Assembly: GCA_001592805.2 (NCBI GenBank)
Contig: CP051139.1
Span: 1,736,001-1,800,000 of the forward strand
Reading direction: 5' to 3'
Origin: Peltaster fructicola
Lineage: Eukaryota; Ascomycota; Dothideomycetes
DNA: 64,000 bases
Positions 21,596 to 33,457 of the stretch are shown here, one piece after another. The notes below the pieces were generated by a model. It saw only the letters and a program-made list of their open reading frames with translations. It was not told the DNA's origin and ran no database searches. Made by a program: the position numbers and the translations under genes. Every line of letters starts with the position of its first letter. Position 1 is the stretch's first letter.

Positions 21596-21965
21596 GCAGC
21601 GTTCGCGTAACATCTTCGCGAGCATTCTACACAGCGTATTTTCATCATTAGCATCGGGATGTCGTCTAAGTTGTAATACACATAGAGAAGGTCCTTTCAT
21701 GGCAAGGGGATGATAGCACAGCGTCAAAGGTCGCTTCTAAGGGTTCTTGAAGTGACGAAAAGACTCGTAATCTAGCATCGATGTCCAATGCACACTCAAC
21801 GAGGCCAGATGATCATCCGCCAGCAGCAAATCAATGAAGCTAATATGTCTGATGTCATGTTCAAGAATTTCGAGCCATGGATTGTTCCATGCGCTACCTG
21901 TCATCCTTACGAGTGTCACAATCACCTCTTCACACCACAGCAAAGAATACTGCGAGCTTACGACC
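21596..21965. other. Intergenic region RING gene / HACD
   Basis: About 370 bp between two plus-strand genes; presumed 3' flank and promoter. No element recognised. Confidence 0.4.
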
Positions 21966-22774
21966 ATGAACCGACCACAGGATTCTCAGCTCCCAACGAA
22001 GAGCACTTCGGGTGACACCACTCGCAAGACTCCTGGTGAGAAGGCAACGGCAAAATCGAAGAACTACTACCTCATTGCCTACAACTTCGTCTCTGCAGGA
22101 CTATGGGCAGTGGTATTGGGACGTACAGTGCTGCTTGCAACGACCAGAGGATACGCTGTCGTCTACCCTGAGCTCTTCGAGTATGTCAAATACGTGCAGA
22201 CACTGGCGGTGCTGGAGATTCTACATGCTGCTGCAGGTATGTGTTGAGATGCCGTGGATGGGACTATACTGACCGCCCAACAGGCATTGTGAGAACACCA
22301 CTCATCACAACGGCGATGCAAGTAGCATCTCGACTGCTGCTTGTCTGGGGCATCGGCCAGTTCTTCCAGTCTACGACTATGACCAGCCCAGCCTTCAGTA
22401 CTATGCTGCTGGCATGGAGTGCAACAGAGGTTGTTCGCTACACCTATTTCGCACTGATCATCTCACTCGATGGAGGTGTGCCTGCCTTCCTGACGTGGTT
22501 GAGATATAATCTCTTCTTCGTGCTTTATCCTCTTGGCATCAGCAGCGAGTGCTGGCTCGTTTATCGTTCGATCGAGCCTGCAAGACTACGCCAGCCTGGT
22601 CTCGAGTATGCACTGATTACTGTGCTGCTCATCTATGTTCCAGGTATATCAACGCAATCTTGTGATACACCCATACTGATTCACTGTCTAGGTTCGTACG
22701 TTTTGTTCACCCACATGATGGCGCAGCGACGCAAGACCATGCGAAGTCTCAAAGGATCGAAGAAGAGCCAGTAG
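21966..22774 (+). CDS. PHS1: Very-long-chain (3R)-3-hydroxyacyl-CoA dehydratase
   Basis: Three exons, 21966-22236, 22284-22643 and 22692-22774 (introns 47 and 48 nt with GTATGT and GTATAT donors), give 237 aa. This is the PTPLA/HACD family, the ER membrane enzyme that removes water from 3-hydroxyacyl-CoA in the third step of very-long-chain fatty acid elongation, feeding sphingolipid synthesis. Family blocks seen: YLIAYNFVSAGLWAVVLGR, LEILHAAAGIVRTPLITTAM, WSATEVVRYTYFAL and FLTWLRYNLFFVLYPLGISS. In the last block the Tyr and the Glu seven residues later (YPLGISSE) match the catalytic Tyr149/Glu156 pair of yeast Phs1. Several membrane helices and a basic C-terminus (RRKTMRSLKGSKKSQ) are present; a lysine-rich end suits ER retention. 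Confidence 0.95.
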
Positions 22775-22962
22775 ATATGTTGATCAAGTCGTGACAGGCC
22801 TGTTCTGCTGGAAACAGCCTTCACTCACTCGCTCGCATGGTGCTTGTACTCGACCATGAGGCAATCAGTAATGTGCCTGAGGCATCAATATCCAGCTTTG
22901 GACGCTAGGCATTGAGCACATCACCATCACATGGACGAGCTACATGCACGATAAACCTCACT

Positions 22963-23652
22963 ATGTCAGCTAGTGATCTAGCAACGCATTCACAGGAACA
23001 ATGCCTGCTACTTGCACTTCCTGCCGAGCTTCGTAACACAATCTACTCATATATACTCGTTCAGCCCACGATTCCTTGTGAGGATCGAATACCTAATGAT
23101 CCAACCTCAGATTCGCGTCCGTCCACCTTTCGCCGCCGCTTCTGCGCGAATGTCTTGCGCACTTGTAAGCAGATCAATGAAGAGGGATCACCGATCTTAT
23201 ACGGACAAAACGTCTTCCTCGCTCATCCATCGCTGTTGACGGAATGGCCTTCGCTGGTCCTAGCCACACTCCCAAGACGCACTACACTTCCACCAGTCCG
23301 CCTCCCTCGTCCAATCTCAATGATCCGCCGCTACCACATATTCATTCGTCTAGACACAGACCCTCGATTTGATCGAAAGAGCTTGCAGCAGAGCTTCTCT
23401 CATGTTGAGCAGCTGGAAATACAAGTCTTCCAAGCGATGTATGGAAGCTGTGACTTCAGCGTGCTGGAGCTGTTTGAAGACATCAGAGGTGTAGGCGAAG
23501 CGAGAGTCGTCGGCAGCGTGGGAGATGGCAGATATGCGTCCTGGCTCGAGGCTTCTATGATGAGACGACCTGGGCAGGCCATTGAACCGTATAACAGTGC
23601 GAACGACGAGCAGGGCTTGGGTTGGAATACCTGGCGAGACGGGAATAGATGA
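22963..23652 (+). CDS. 2EXR/F-box-like domain protein, function unknown
   Basis: Single exon, 229 aa from ATG 22963. The segment LLLALPAELRNTIYSYILVQ near residues 14-33, followed by ANVLRTCKQINEEGSPILYG (about 62-81), is the signature of the large fungal family of 2EXR/F-box-like proteins (L-P-x-E-L-R-N-x-I-Y then L-x-x-x-C-K-Q-I). Such proteins are abundant in Pezizomycotina and largely uncharacterised; some may act as substrate adaptors in ubiquitination, but no Skp1-binding evidence is visible here. It is tandem with PHS1 and convergent with the homeobox gene, with 263 bp between stops. Confidence 0.75.
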   Translation: MSASDLATHSQEQCLLLALPAELRNTIYSYILVQPTIPCEDRIPNDPTSDSRPSTFRRRFCANVLRTCKQINEEGSPILYGQNVFLAHPSLLTEWPSLVLATLPRRTTLPPVRLPRPISMIRRYHIFIRLDTDPRFDRKSLQQSFSHVEQLEIQVFQAMYGSCDFSVLELFEDIRGVGEARVVGSVGDGRYASWLEASMMRRPGQAIEPYNSANDEQGLGWNTWRDGNR

Positions 23653-23915
23653 GAAGCATAAATGGACTGAGATCATGATGATGTACATTGAATTGTAGGT
23701 GTACCTCCAAGAACGCCATCAAAGCATCCAGTACTAAGATTAAATGTGCAGAACCCGTTTGCGATCCCTTCGATTGGTATATTGTGCATACTTCAATTCT
23801 TCATTACACGTTTTTGTCTGTTGCTGACGTTGTCTGCTCAAATAACAACTGTAGCTTTTTCTTTGAGTGACGCCAGCACTCATTTGTACTCTCTCTTGGA
23901 ATTGAAATGCCACTT

Positions 23916-26100
23916 CTAATTATGCTGCTGATGTTGTCCCAGCGAGTTTGGATCGATGAAACTTGGCATCTCGAAATCATGTCCAGAGGGTGCCTGATGA
24001 TACATAGGACTCTGCATGTAAGGATGATGGTCGTCCTGCATATGCTGCAATTGAGACGGACTTTGGAAGACTTTGGAGTCATGATAGAGCAAGCTGTTAT
24101 CAGCATGCTCGTGTGGCATTTGAGATGGTGTCGAAAAAGACACACCACTGTCCTGGTGCATAGATGAATGTGGTTGAGAAGGGGATTGGAAATTCATTGA
24201 GCCATCGTGAGCCTGCTCTGGTGGACTTTGAAAGGTCATCTGACCGTCTGAGCTTGGCGGAGGTACTTCGAAGTTGAAAGAGCCGTCCGCCAGTGGAGAA
24301 TGGAAAGTATCGTCATGCATAGGGCTTCGGAAGGGCAGATTGATCTGCTTGTTGAATGATTCTGACAAGAACGTGCTATCGTCTCCAAAGTGTGAGTTCT
24401 CGGTTGGTGTGCCAAAGACGTCCGCGCTCTGGCTACGGCCAATGCCAGAGAGTGGAGGGGAGTGGTCTGCAATGACAGGATCGCCATGGCTTGTGACTGA
24501 CAGAGGTGTGTTGCTCGTTCCAAGCATCGCACCAGGGTCGACAGCAAGGAAACCATTGTTGAATGGTGTCGTGAACTGTGGAGCTTGCACCGGCTCTCCA
24601 TTCGTTCCTGCGAAGAAGCTAGGAGTGCCGAAGTCACTGGGAGAGTTGAGCGTCGTAGCAGACATGGGACCAGCGAACGGTCTGAAGTCCATGCCGAAAG
24701 CTGCCGGCGAAGTATCAATGCTGAGGTTCTGACCGACTTGGTCGTGGCCAAAGGCATGCGGATGAGGATGTTGGTGCTGAGGTTGTGGGGCGAAGATGTG
24801 TGGGTTATGCACGTGTGGTGCAGGCGTCCCATCATGCTGTATCAGGAAGGATGGCATAGGCTGTCTGATCATTGAGAAGTCTACAGCGACTGGCACTGAT
24901 CGACTTCGCTGACGCTTGTGGCCTCGCGGACCAGGAGGACCCATCAAACCCATGCCTGGGTCTGGTTGAGGGAATAGACTCATCTGGTGATGTGGATGCA
25001 CCATATGATTTGGCTGACTCGCTGGTCGGTGTCCAATTGGCGAGACTGGTGCTGATACGGCGAAAGACGAAGGATCGAATTGGTGCATCCGGTTCTGATA
25101 TGCCTCCAGAGAGATGAGCTTTGCCAGCTGACCGCTCAATACTTTCGAAGGGCCGCCAAGATGATGGATCATGACCTTGCTTGCCTGTCTGTCCTCGGTA
25201 AAGTCTCCACATTCGTAGAAGCCTTCACTGTTCGAGCTGTCCATGTAGAACTTTGGCGCTCTGTTCAGCTCTACCACCAATCCACCTCCTTGTGACGCTC
25301 CCTCGGCCGGTGATACGATATCACCTTGCTCTAATGTGATGTTTTTGATCCAGGCGAAGGGATACTCGATCTTGTAGCCAGACTGATCGTTGTGAATATA
25401 ATAAGTTATGCATGCTCTTTCGGCTGAATAGAAGATTACCAGGTCCATGGAGTTCTGACCCACTCGTCGCCATGTACCGATAGCCAACGATCGACAATGG
25501 AAGTGCTGAATTACTGTCTTGCCTGCAGAGGCATCCGCATTGAGGCCTACTGGGCAGTTGCCGTAGGCAAAAAGATTAGATCCACCTCGTGCGAAGAGAC
25601 CTGCTGGGAGGCCCTTGTTCGGTCCGTAAGCCTGCATTGCGAGGTAGTTGCGCATTGACTCTGGGATGCTGTCACAGTCCTCGCCACTTTCGATGCTTCT
25701 CTTCGCAATGTTCTTGATCTTTGCGCGCCTAACGAATTGTTAAGAGTGTCCAGCATATGGTGAGGCTTGCTTACCTGTTCTGAAACCAGATCTGTACAGA
25801 TCGCTCGGTCATGTTGATCTCATGTGCGATGCGGTCTCTTACCGGAGCTGTTGGGGTTGGGTTCTTATTGAACTCGACTTCGAGTGTAAGTAACTGGTCC
25901 TGTGTAGCTCGCTGTCGCTTCTGGTTCTTCTGCTGCTGAGTCAACGTGCTCTTGCGTGGTGGACGTCGACCGGCAGCGGCGGCGTTCATGATCATAGGTG
26001 GTGGTGGCATCTTGTTCGAGGCGTCCTGTTGTGCCTGGTTCGGTGAATGCATTGGCATCTGAGCGATTGGCGTAATTGACGGCTGCATCACGTCCGCCAT
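23916..26100 (-). CDS. Homeodomain transcription factor
   Basis: Two exons, 25775-26100 and 23916-25728, with a 46-nt intron (GTAAGC donor, TTCGTTAG acceptor) that splits the Arg codon after WFQN, giving 712 aa. The homeodomain lies at about residues 57-116: [33 protein letters not shown], then [20 protein letters not shown] after the splice. DNA recognition helix 3 has the usual W-F-Q-N-R-R. A downstream block ([20 protein letters not shown], then [20 protein letters not shown]) looks like a conserved fungal domain that accompanies this homeodomain class. The rest is a His/Gln/Ser/Pro-rich tail typical of activation domains. Similar proteins (Htf1/Hoy1/Pho2-like) control conidiation or nutrient response; the exact orthologue is not certain. 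Confidence 0.88.
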
Positions 26101-27884
26101 ACCGAAGGAGAGCCCGGTGTATCTCGATCAGATCGACGGCGTTGCTCAATGACTACTCTAGGATATTTGCTGACTGCGCAGTGATGTTGGGCTCGGATGA
26201 TGTCGCTCGACTTTGCAGACTCGAGAAAGGAATGGAGTCCACGATGGGAGACAAGTGATAGGTCGTATTAGACACAATGAGTCGTGTGTAGGATAAAGGC
26301 TCCTGCGAGCAATGTTGATTGCAAGTGGCCGGAAATGGGTCCCTGTTGGACAAAGATACTGGGAAAAAAGCTGAGATCGGATGGAAACGAATGACAAGGA
26401 CAGTGGTGAGCACCGAAAGGAGTGACGGTGCTGATACTGTTCTACCTTGGAAAAATGAGCGTAGGTAGAGAGTGAGGAAAAGAGCAGTGCACAACCAAGG
26501 ACTGGGTGAGGAGGAGGAGTCGCGCGCTGCTGGCAAAGAATGAAGCGTGAGGTCTGCACGCTCCGCGAGGGAAGCGTGGGCGGGCGTGTCAGTGGTCTTG
26601 GGCTAAAGCCAGGGGCACAACCCGAATGGGCTTAAGCTCAGCCGGTTGGAAAGTGCAGGGAGCTTTTGATGGCCCGAGTGCGATGCTACTACTGGCGCAA
26701 GAACAGAAAGTCGAGCTGTGTTGCATCTTCTTCTCCTATCGAATGCATGACAAGGCATCGTCATCCTCCAACTGTCGGCCGTCAGATCAGGCACTCGTAC
26801 TACACGTGATACGTCCGGCCACTCAGACCACGCTTATGCCGCCGTTATCGTGAAGATAGCCAGGCGCTGCATCGACCTAGAGGATCGTCCGTTCGGAGAA
26901 GCAGCGCCCTCCACTAGAACTGCCTGTGCCTACAACGCCGCTGCTATGTTGTAGCTTTGGCTATTCCATGGTACTGAGGCACAGGACAACAAGCTCGATC
27001 GATTGACCCTTCTTGCTGGCTTGTATTTGACAACCACGAAGTAGGTGGATACTGCTAAGAAGTCTCGCGTGCGCGCGACGCCTGCAGTGTTACTCAAATG
27101 CTTTCGATGTCTTGCTACACTCATCCAACAATAGACTTTTACTACTCTAGCAGCCCAGATGCTCGCCTGACAGGCACAACCATTCGGCCTTCTTGTCCAG
27201 GGCTGACGCGATCTGGGCAGAAATCCAAACTTCCGCTCACGCCAAGCATTACACAGGATCCGACAGGTACTGTGCCGGTAGCCAGGCCTGCCATTCATGC
27301 TGCTCAGCTGGTTGGTATAGCTTCAGCGATACGGCTGGCTCAATTGCGACATCAACCGACCACTGTTGACCCCGTCCAACGTGTGTTGCCGATCCCAGAA
27401 ACGTTGACTCTAAAAACCTTGTCAGGAGCACGAGCCGTGTCAAAGTAGAGACAGCCTACACCCTGCTAGTGCACCAGGAACGCTCTGGTCGAGTTCAGAT
27501 GGTCTAAATTAGGCACGGACGACTTTGGTCAACGATTGTCTCGAGTAACATCCAGCACTGTGCGACCGAATCGTAGAGTGCAAAGAGCATCTTCGACGAC
27601 AGATGTGATAAATCATCAGGGATGTTAGGCCATTCACTTCATCGCTCAGCTCGCTGCTTCTTGAAAACCTGATTGGCAAGCTCCTGCGGCTCAAGTAGCG
27701 GCGCTTCTGCAGGAACCAAGCACTCGTCGGCTACAAAGACTGCGAATAGCTGCTGCAGAACAAGCCGATTCGTTGCACGGCGACAAGCATCTTTTAGAAG
27801 TCCCTTTGATGCAAAACGTGCTACGACATACAGACGTTATCTACTGTATCGGGCGGATCATGAATGCTCAGGACAGGCTCTCTC
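26101..27884. other. 1.8-kb gene-poor region upstream of the homeobox gene
   Basis: Only short overlapping frames (maximum 133 codons) on both strands. The first 500 bases next to the homeobox start are likely promoter and a long 5' leader. The remainder shows no domain, RNA gene or repeat I can recognise. Confidence 0.4.
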
Positions 27885-30800
27885 TCACCACAGCGTCTGA
27901 TCGCGATCGAACCTCTCCAACTCCTTACCCGCATCCTCAACATCCTTCTTAGCCTTCATACGCATGTAGAAGATAGGACAATCTCTGCTCGAACAGATAA
28001 CCTCGTTATGCATACTTCCCTGACAGCGTTGACATTGCGTCCACAGTCGAGCAAAACGAACCTCGAGCTCTGCCACTTTCCCGAGAGATCTGGTGTACAG
28101 CTCGCCGAAGCGATGGCGACACTCTGTTCCGACTGCACCGCCTTTCTCTTCTGCAGTAGTCAGGGGCTTCTTGCATCCTAGGCAAGTTTCGGTCTTTTTG
28201 GCAAACTTCATGAGTCCACCCATTGTCGGAGCAGCGACAGAGATGCTGCGGGTATGTTCGCCGGTCAGCAGCGATGCTGCCTTTTTCTCGCCCAGAATAG
28301 GCTCAAAGATACGTCCTAGAGGCTTAGCGAGCTGATTGTCGAGGTAGTACTTGGTGTCGATCGGCAGGTTGTTCTCGAGCACGAACATGGGATCTTCTGA
28401 GTTCTCGTAGCCTCTTGATCCAGCAGAACCCTTGACCATGACATATGCTACACGATCTCCAAGGGCTGGCGCAGATCCAGCATCTCGTTTACGCATACGC
28501 TCGGCGAGTTCTGTGTGTGCCTGTTTGGAGGTGTAGTCAAGCTTCGACAGTGCTTTGGTGATGACAAGATTCGACATGTCGACTTTGTTCTGCAGCAACT
28601 CTGCAATGGTCGATTTGACGTACCTACGGACTGTTAGCTGCAACTACTGGGAGGATGGAACGACTTACTCTTGAGCACCTTCAACATCACGCTCGATGAG
28701 CAGCATCTTCAAGCTTGTCTCGATGACCGTTTGCGCAAGACGACAATTGTCTCGACGCACAGTCTCAATGCCCTTCGTGTCCATCTTGTCCCACTTCTCA
28801 GGCTTCGTCCAGTAGAGTCCAGCATATCTTTTCTTGTTGATGAGCAGGTATGGGAAGTAAACCTTCTCGAACTCCAGCTTGATCGGCTTGATAAACTTGC
28901 TCGACACGAACTCTGCGGCCTCTTCACCGAGAGCCATGGCTTTGGCGAGGTCTGGAGGACCAAACTTAACCATGACAGAATCAGTGTCACCGTAGATGAC
29001 TTGAGCATCATGCGTGTAGCCATTGGCTATGGTATAACGCTGCTCCACTTCTTCTTTAGTCTTCTCGATCATCTGACGACCGTACGAGGTTGTGCTACTG
29101 GCAATAGCAAGACAGGGTAGTTTTCCAACCGTGGCACCGGTGAGACCGTATACTGAGTTTGCAGAGATCTTTAAAGCCAGCTGACGTCCGTTGAGCACAG
29201 CCTTCTTGAAGGTGTCGGTCTCAACAGCGAGTTCTCGTTTCGCTCGCTTACGAGCGGACAGCAGTTCCTCAAGAATCTGGGTCAATAGTCCTTTTCGTAC
29301 TTTCGACGTACAGAACATGTCGCCGTTTGGAGTCACGATGTAGTCTTCGTCCTTCTTGAGCTGTAACTTGTCCACCGCGTTCTTGTTTAGAAGTGTAGTA
29401 TAGCACAAGTTGTGGGCTTGCATGATACTGGGATACAGGGAAGCGAAATCGAGAGTGGCAACGGGAACGTCGTAGTAGCCACGGATAGGCTCGATAACTG
29501 TAGCACCTTCGTACTGCTCATCGGTGCCTTCTGATCTGAGGTTGGGAATGACGAGCTGTTGCTCAAGTGCTTTGCGGTACATCTGACTCAGGAACTTGAC
29601 TTGCTGACCACGAGAGAGCAGGAAGTTGAAGGGCACACCTGTGACTCTTGCCATTTCTGTGTAGTTGACCAGACACATGAGCTTGTCCATCAATCTTTGC
29701 GGTAGGTAGGCGTCCTTGAGACAGTAGACTGCAAGACGACGTCGAGATTCTGGTGTACCATTGAATAGCTCAGTGATCATGGTGTGGTGGACATCCTCCT
29801 TCTGCTCATTCAAGAAGTGTGCACATACGGCGTTCAACGTATAACTTCTCAGCTGGTGATCTCTCTGCACGAGCTGTAGGAGGTCGAGTTGCAAACGACC
29901 GTTCGTGTTCGTGCTCTTCGTATCTCGATTGCCCATTTGCTTGCTTGAGAAGTTCGTGTCTTTGGCAGCAGACTTCATATTCTTCAGTCTGGTCAGGTAT
30001 GGGAACTGAGCCACCTTAAGATGTTGTGCGCGGTCGAGCAGATATGGAAAGTCGAAGTTTGAGATGTTGTATCCAATGATGACATCTGGGTCGACCTCTT
30101 CGACGAAATCTCGCCACGCCATCAACATCTTACGCTCTGCTTCTACGATGTCCTTGCCGCCAAATTCGAAGAGCTGAGTGTTGACTATGAGACTGCAGGT
30201 ATCTAGGCAGAAGACATTTCTAACGAAAGGCTTGTCCTCACCATATCTGGTGACAACGTTGGCGATTTGGATGACTGGATCGATGTTTGCCTCTGGGAAG
30301 ACACCTTTGCGGCCAGCGCACTCGATGTCGAAACTCAAGACTCGTAGAGGAGCCATCTTCGACCATTCTCCATCGATGGGATGTGCGATGATGTCTCGGT
30401 AATGGCAGTGTGCCTCAATCTGACAGTGTGACTGCTTATCCCGAGGTGCGATCATGTGGAACTTGCTGGGATCCACAGATACCCAAGACATGCCAGCAAT
30501 GTGTGTATCAATCATGAACCTCAGGACGTACTGAACGTTGTCGAAAGTCATGATGCCGCCATCCGCAGATTTCCACAGCCCCTTGTAGTTCGCTCCGCCT
30601 GTTTCGATAGCTGTCCTCACCTTGGGAATGTGCTTCGGATCTGTGACTGTTATCTTGAGGTAGGGACTTTTGGTGTTCCCCTGAAAACCGTAGATGTTCT
30701 CTCGCATGACGAGCTGAACTGAGTAAAGTGCCGGAGCATGCTGAGCGAGCTTGCTTTCGAGGAAGAGCTTAAATGGTTCGCAGTCATTCTTGGTGAAGCT

Positions 30801-31259
30801 CAAAGGTGCGGCAACGTAGATGTAGTGGAGGAAGTCGGTGACGTGCAGCAGTACGGAGTGTCCGGTCTCTGTCACACCAAACAGCTTTACAGTTGTCCGT
30901 CCACCATGTAGCGTGCCTTCTTCGATGTCGATTTGCTGGAACGTCAACTGACTACTCTTCTCATCGAAGTCTGTGAGAGGAGGGCGAGCCCACTGCTGAT
31001 CTTTCTCTGAATTCTCCTGCTTAAGACCTTCGATATTCTGTGTGAGCTTTTCGAGAACCTGTTCTTCAAATTCGCTTTTTGGCTGACTGGATCCGTTGGT
31101 GTACTTTGAGGAACTTGGAGGCTTCAGACCATTAGACTTCAGTTCGACCTTTCGTCTTTTCGAGGGTGAAAGTTGCTGGTTGCGATGAGAGCTTGTTGTG
31201 TCTTGTAAGATACGCTTGCTAGGCACTTGGGCCGGTGCCTGCGCGACAATCCCAGGCAT
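27885..31259 (-). CDS. POL3: DNA polymerase delta catalytic subunit
   Basis: Two exons, 28669-31259 and 27885-28623, with a 45-nt intron (GTAAGT donor, TCCGTAG acceptor; joined EGAQE-YVKS) give 1109 aa, as expected for Pol3. This is the lagging-strand replicative polymerase with proofreading. Seen: exonuclease motif I FDIECAGR near residue 310, motif II block [18 protein letters not shown], polymerase motif [15 protein letters not shown] near 603, motif [13 protein letters not shown], and motif C YGDTDSVM near 756. The C-terminus has the CysA pair (CLGCKKPL...) and CysB, CQRCQ...ICSSRDC, the 4Fe-4S site that binds the B subunit. A longer start at 31349 is in frame, but ATG 31259 ([16 protein letters not shown]) looks better. 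Nuclear; probably cell-cycle regulated. Confidence 0.97.
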
Positions 31260-31351
31260 CGTGTTGTGTGAAGTACTGTGGGAAGGTCGTGGTAGTGTTT
31301 GGGACGAATCGAGCGGCAGACGCAGAGCATCAATCAAGCAGCGCGTCATTA

Positions 31352-31357
31352 ACGCGT
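31352..31357. promoter_or_regulatory. Possible MCB box (ACGCGT) upstream of POL3
   Basis: ACGCGT, the MBF binding core that drives G1/S transcription of replication genes in ascomycetes, lies 93 bases before the chosen POL3 start. Pol delta is a known MBF-type target in yeasts. The hexamer also occurs by chance elsewhere in the window, for example inside the BRE2 coding region, so position is the only support. Confidence 0.35.
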
Positions 31358-31957
31358 ATCGTGATAGCGATATATAGCCGAGTTATCTCCGTCATTGATG
31401 CACATCTGCTCTTAGCAACCATCATCGCGAGAAGCTTGGTGAATACAACTACATCGTACGACCATCTGTGAGGATACGTCGAAGTCGTGGTAGACAGTGC
31501 ATATCGTGGCACACCAATTTCCCATGCATAGGATCATCGTAGTCAACGTTATGCTCATATATCGCTCGACGGAGGTTCACCTAGCATCGAAGATCTAGCT
31601 GGTCTATACACAATAGTGACCGCTCTGGCTGCCTGACATCCTGCCATCGCCTTACATGCGTCACCTCCTGGTTCATCCTCTGTTCCTTCGACAGGTCAGA
31701 TGACACAGCCAGAAGTATCGGACTTGGTCTTCTCAGGAACAATGGATTGCTGATCCGAGGCACGTCCATGCTTTACTCGCTGTCACCTTCCTACAGGAGA
31801 TGTCGGTGTCAAATGCGTCAAGCATTGTGACCAGCATAAAGTGGATCTGTAGCAGGCCTTGTCGTGCTCTGCCCATGCAGGTCGTCGTCGTATCATAACT
31901 CGTTGGTCATGGTTCCGTCCTTGTCGACACCTAGAAGTGCTATGTGTCTGCCGTCGT
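31358..31957. other. Intergenic region POL3 / ENP1
   Basis: About 600 bp between two minus-strand genes; presumed POL3 promoter and ENP1 3' flank. No convincing frame. Confidence 0.4.
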
Positions 31958-33457
31958 CTATCCATCCATCATCGTGTCATCGCCACCAAGAGCATCGGCA
32001 GAATCTGCTGGCTCAATGAGCTCACCGCGTCCTCGGCCCTCGAGCAATTCCCTGCGCACTTCTGGGCCAATCTGTTTGTGGCCTCGAGTGAGCAGCAAGT
32101 CTAACAGGGCCTCTCTCTGATCTTCCGTGATCTCGTTCTTGTACCGCTGTGCGAAGGCTAGCAAAGATTGATGCCATAGTACTGGAAGCTTGGAGGAGGC
32201 AAGACTTCTTCGGCCTAGAGGCGCAGCTCCATCTCCCATTGCAACGTCGCCATCGTCATTCGCCGTGGTACGAAAGCGAAGGAAGTGGAAGACGAGTGCA
32301 TCCACAACACGGTATGGTAGCGCATATTTCTTCTCGAGCAACGTCCGTATGAAGATGTTGCATGCACCAGCGCTCTCTGCGTCTGCCATCATCTGTTCCG
32401 CTGCTATCTCGCACAGTCGATAGAGCGCTGTTGCTGAGTGCAGCACTGGTATGCTCACTCGAGCCAGAACCGATGCCACTATCGTCGCTTCACGCAGTGT
32501 ACATGTGCCGCTTGCTGCGAGAGGGAACAATAGCCCTCGAAAGAAAGCCGCTGGCTTGTACAAAGCTTTCTTCAAAGCCTTATACAGATGTACGTTGAGC
32601 TTCTTCGTTTCTCGGATATCGTCTCGAACTCGCGGCAAGAGAATATCGGAGCAGTATGCTTGTGCCAAAGCCGGTCGTGAGGAGACGAACAAGCGAGTCG
32701 CTTCGTAGACTGCATGTGGTGTCCAACTGTCGGGCCTTGTGATAGAAAGTAGGATGTCCCATTGAGGTAATGTCGGTAAGATCTTGAACGGCTTCGGTAG
32801 CTTGCCAGACTTGTAACGTGAGAGGAGGATTCCCACTTGAGTATATACTTCCACGACCTTTTGTGGCAGTTCGACTGCATCATCTGGATCGCCTCCCCCG
32901 AGGACCTGTGGTTGCGCTTCTCCATTCTGTGCCTCGTGTGCTCGGATTTTCTCCATTATCAAGTCTGCTAGATTCGTGCCTGGCCCCTGGTCTGCGTCGT
33001 CCGTGACAGGCTCCAATAATGTTACAGGATCGAATGACGGGTTGAACTTGTTCCATGCCTCTAGATCTGCGGGATCAACCTCCACCTCTTCTACAATCTC
33101 GTCTTCGCTTCCCCATGCCTCCTCGTCATCGTAGTCCACAGGTTCTTCCTCGGCTTGGTCCAGTAGAGGGTCGTCACCAAGTCGGCCTTCGAAGAGATGT
33201 GAGTTGTCTGGCGTCCGTGCGGCGCGAAGTGCTGTCTGTTCTGCTTCATCTTCTGCCGCAAGATCTTGTCCGAGATCTAGGATGCGCCGACTTGCTTTTG
33301 AATCAACATATGCATTGGTGCCGTCTTCTGTGCGTCCATGTTTTCGCTTCTTGCTCTCTTTCTGCTTGAGCGCTGCAGTCGGCGAGTAATCTTCACCCAG
33401 TGGATTGTGTCTTCTTTCTTGACGTCCTGCGGACGTTGGGCGAGGTTCCTTAGGCAT
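31958..33457 (-). CDS. ENP1: Bystin, 40S ribosome biogenesis factor
   Basis: Single exon, 499 aa from ATG 33457 (MPKEPRPTSAGRQERRHNPL). Bystin binds late pre-40S particles and U3-containing pre-ribosomes and is needed for 18S rRNA maturation and export. The N-terminal third is basic then strongly acidic (DYDDEEAWGSEDEIVEEVEV). The bystin domain starts near residue 205 (VEVYTQVGILLSRYKSGKLP) and includes KILPTLPQWDILLSITRPDS, LYKALKKALYKPAAFFRGLL and IRTLLEKKYALPYRVVDALV. The final residues (AFAQRYKNEITEDQREALLD) are the usual C-terminal block. An extended frame to 33511 lacks an ATG. It is divergent with BRE2 over 200 bp. Confidence 0.96.
   Translation of the reverse strand: MPKEPRPTSAGRQERRHNPLGEDYSPTAALKQKESKKRKHGRTEDGTNAYVDSKASRRILDLGQDLAAEDEAEQTALRAARTPDNSHLFEGRLGDDPLLDQAEEEPVDYDDEEAWGSEDEIVEEVEVDPADLEAWNKFNPSFDPVTLLEPVTDDADQGPGTNLADLIMEKIRAHEAQNGEAQPQVLGGGDPDDAVELPQKVVEVYTQVGILLSRYKSGKLPKPFKILPTLPQWDILLSITRPDSWTPHAVYEATRLFVSSRPALAQAYCSDILLPRVRDDIRETKKLNVHLYKALKKALYKPAAFFRGLLFPLAASGTCTLREATIVASVLARVSIPVLHSATALYRLCEIAAEQMMADAESAGACNIFIRTLLEKKYALPYRVVDALVFHFLRFRTTANDDGDVAMGDGAAPLGRRSLASSKLPVLWHQSLLAFAQRYKNEITEDQREALLDLLLTRGHKQIGPEVRRELLEGRGRGELIEPADSADALGGDDTMMDG

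Noticed and set aside
24236-24835. 199-codon minus-strand frame
   Set aside because: Overlaps the homeobox protein tail in another frame; low complexity, no domain.
26153-26559. Two overlapping minus-strand frames of 127 and 133 codons before the homeobox gene
   Set aside because: Low-complexity Ser/Leu-rich sequence in mutually exclusive frames; better read as leader or promoter.
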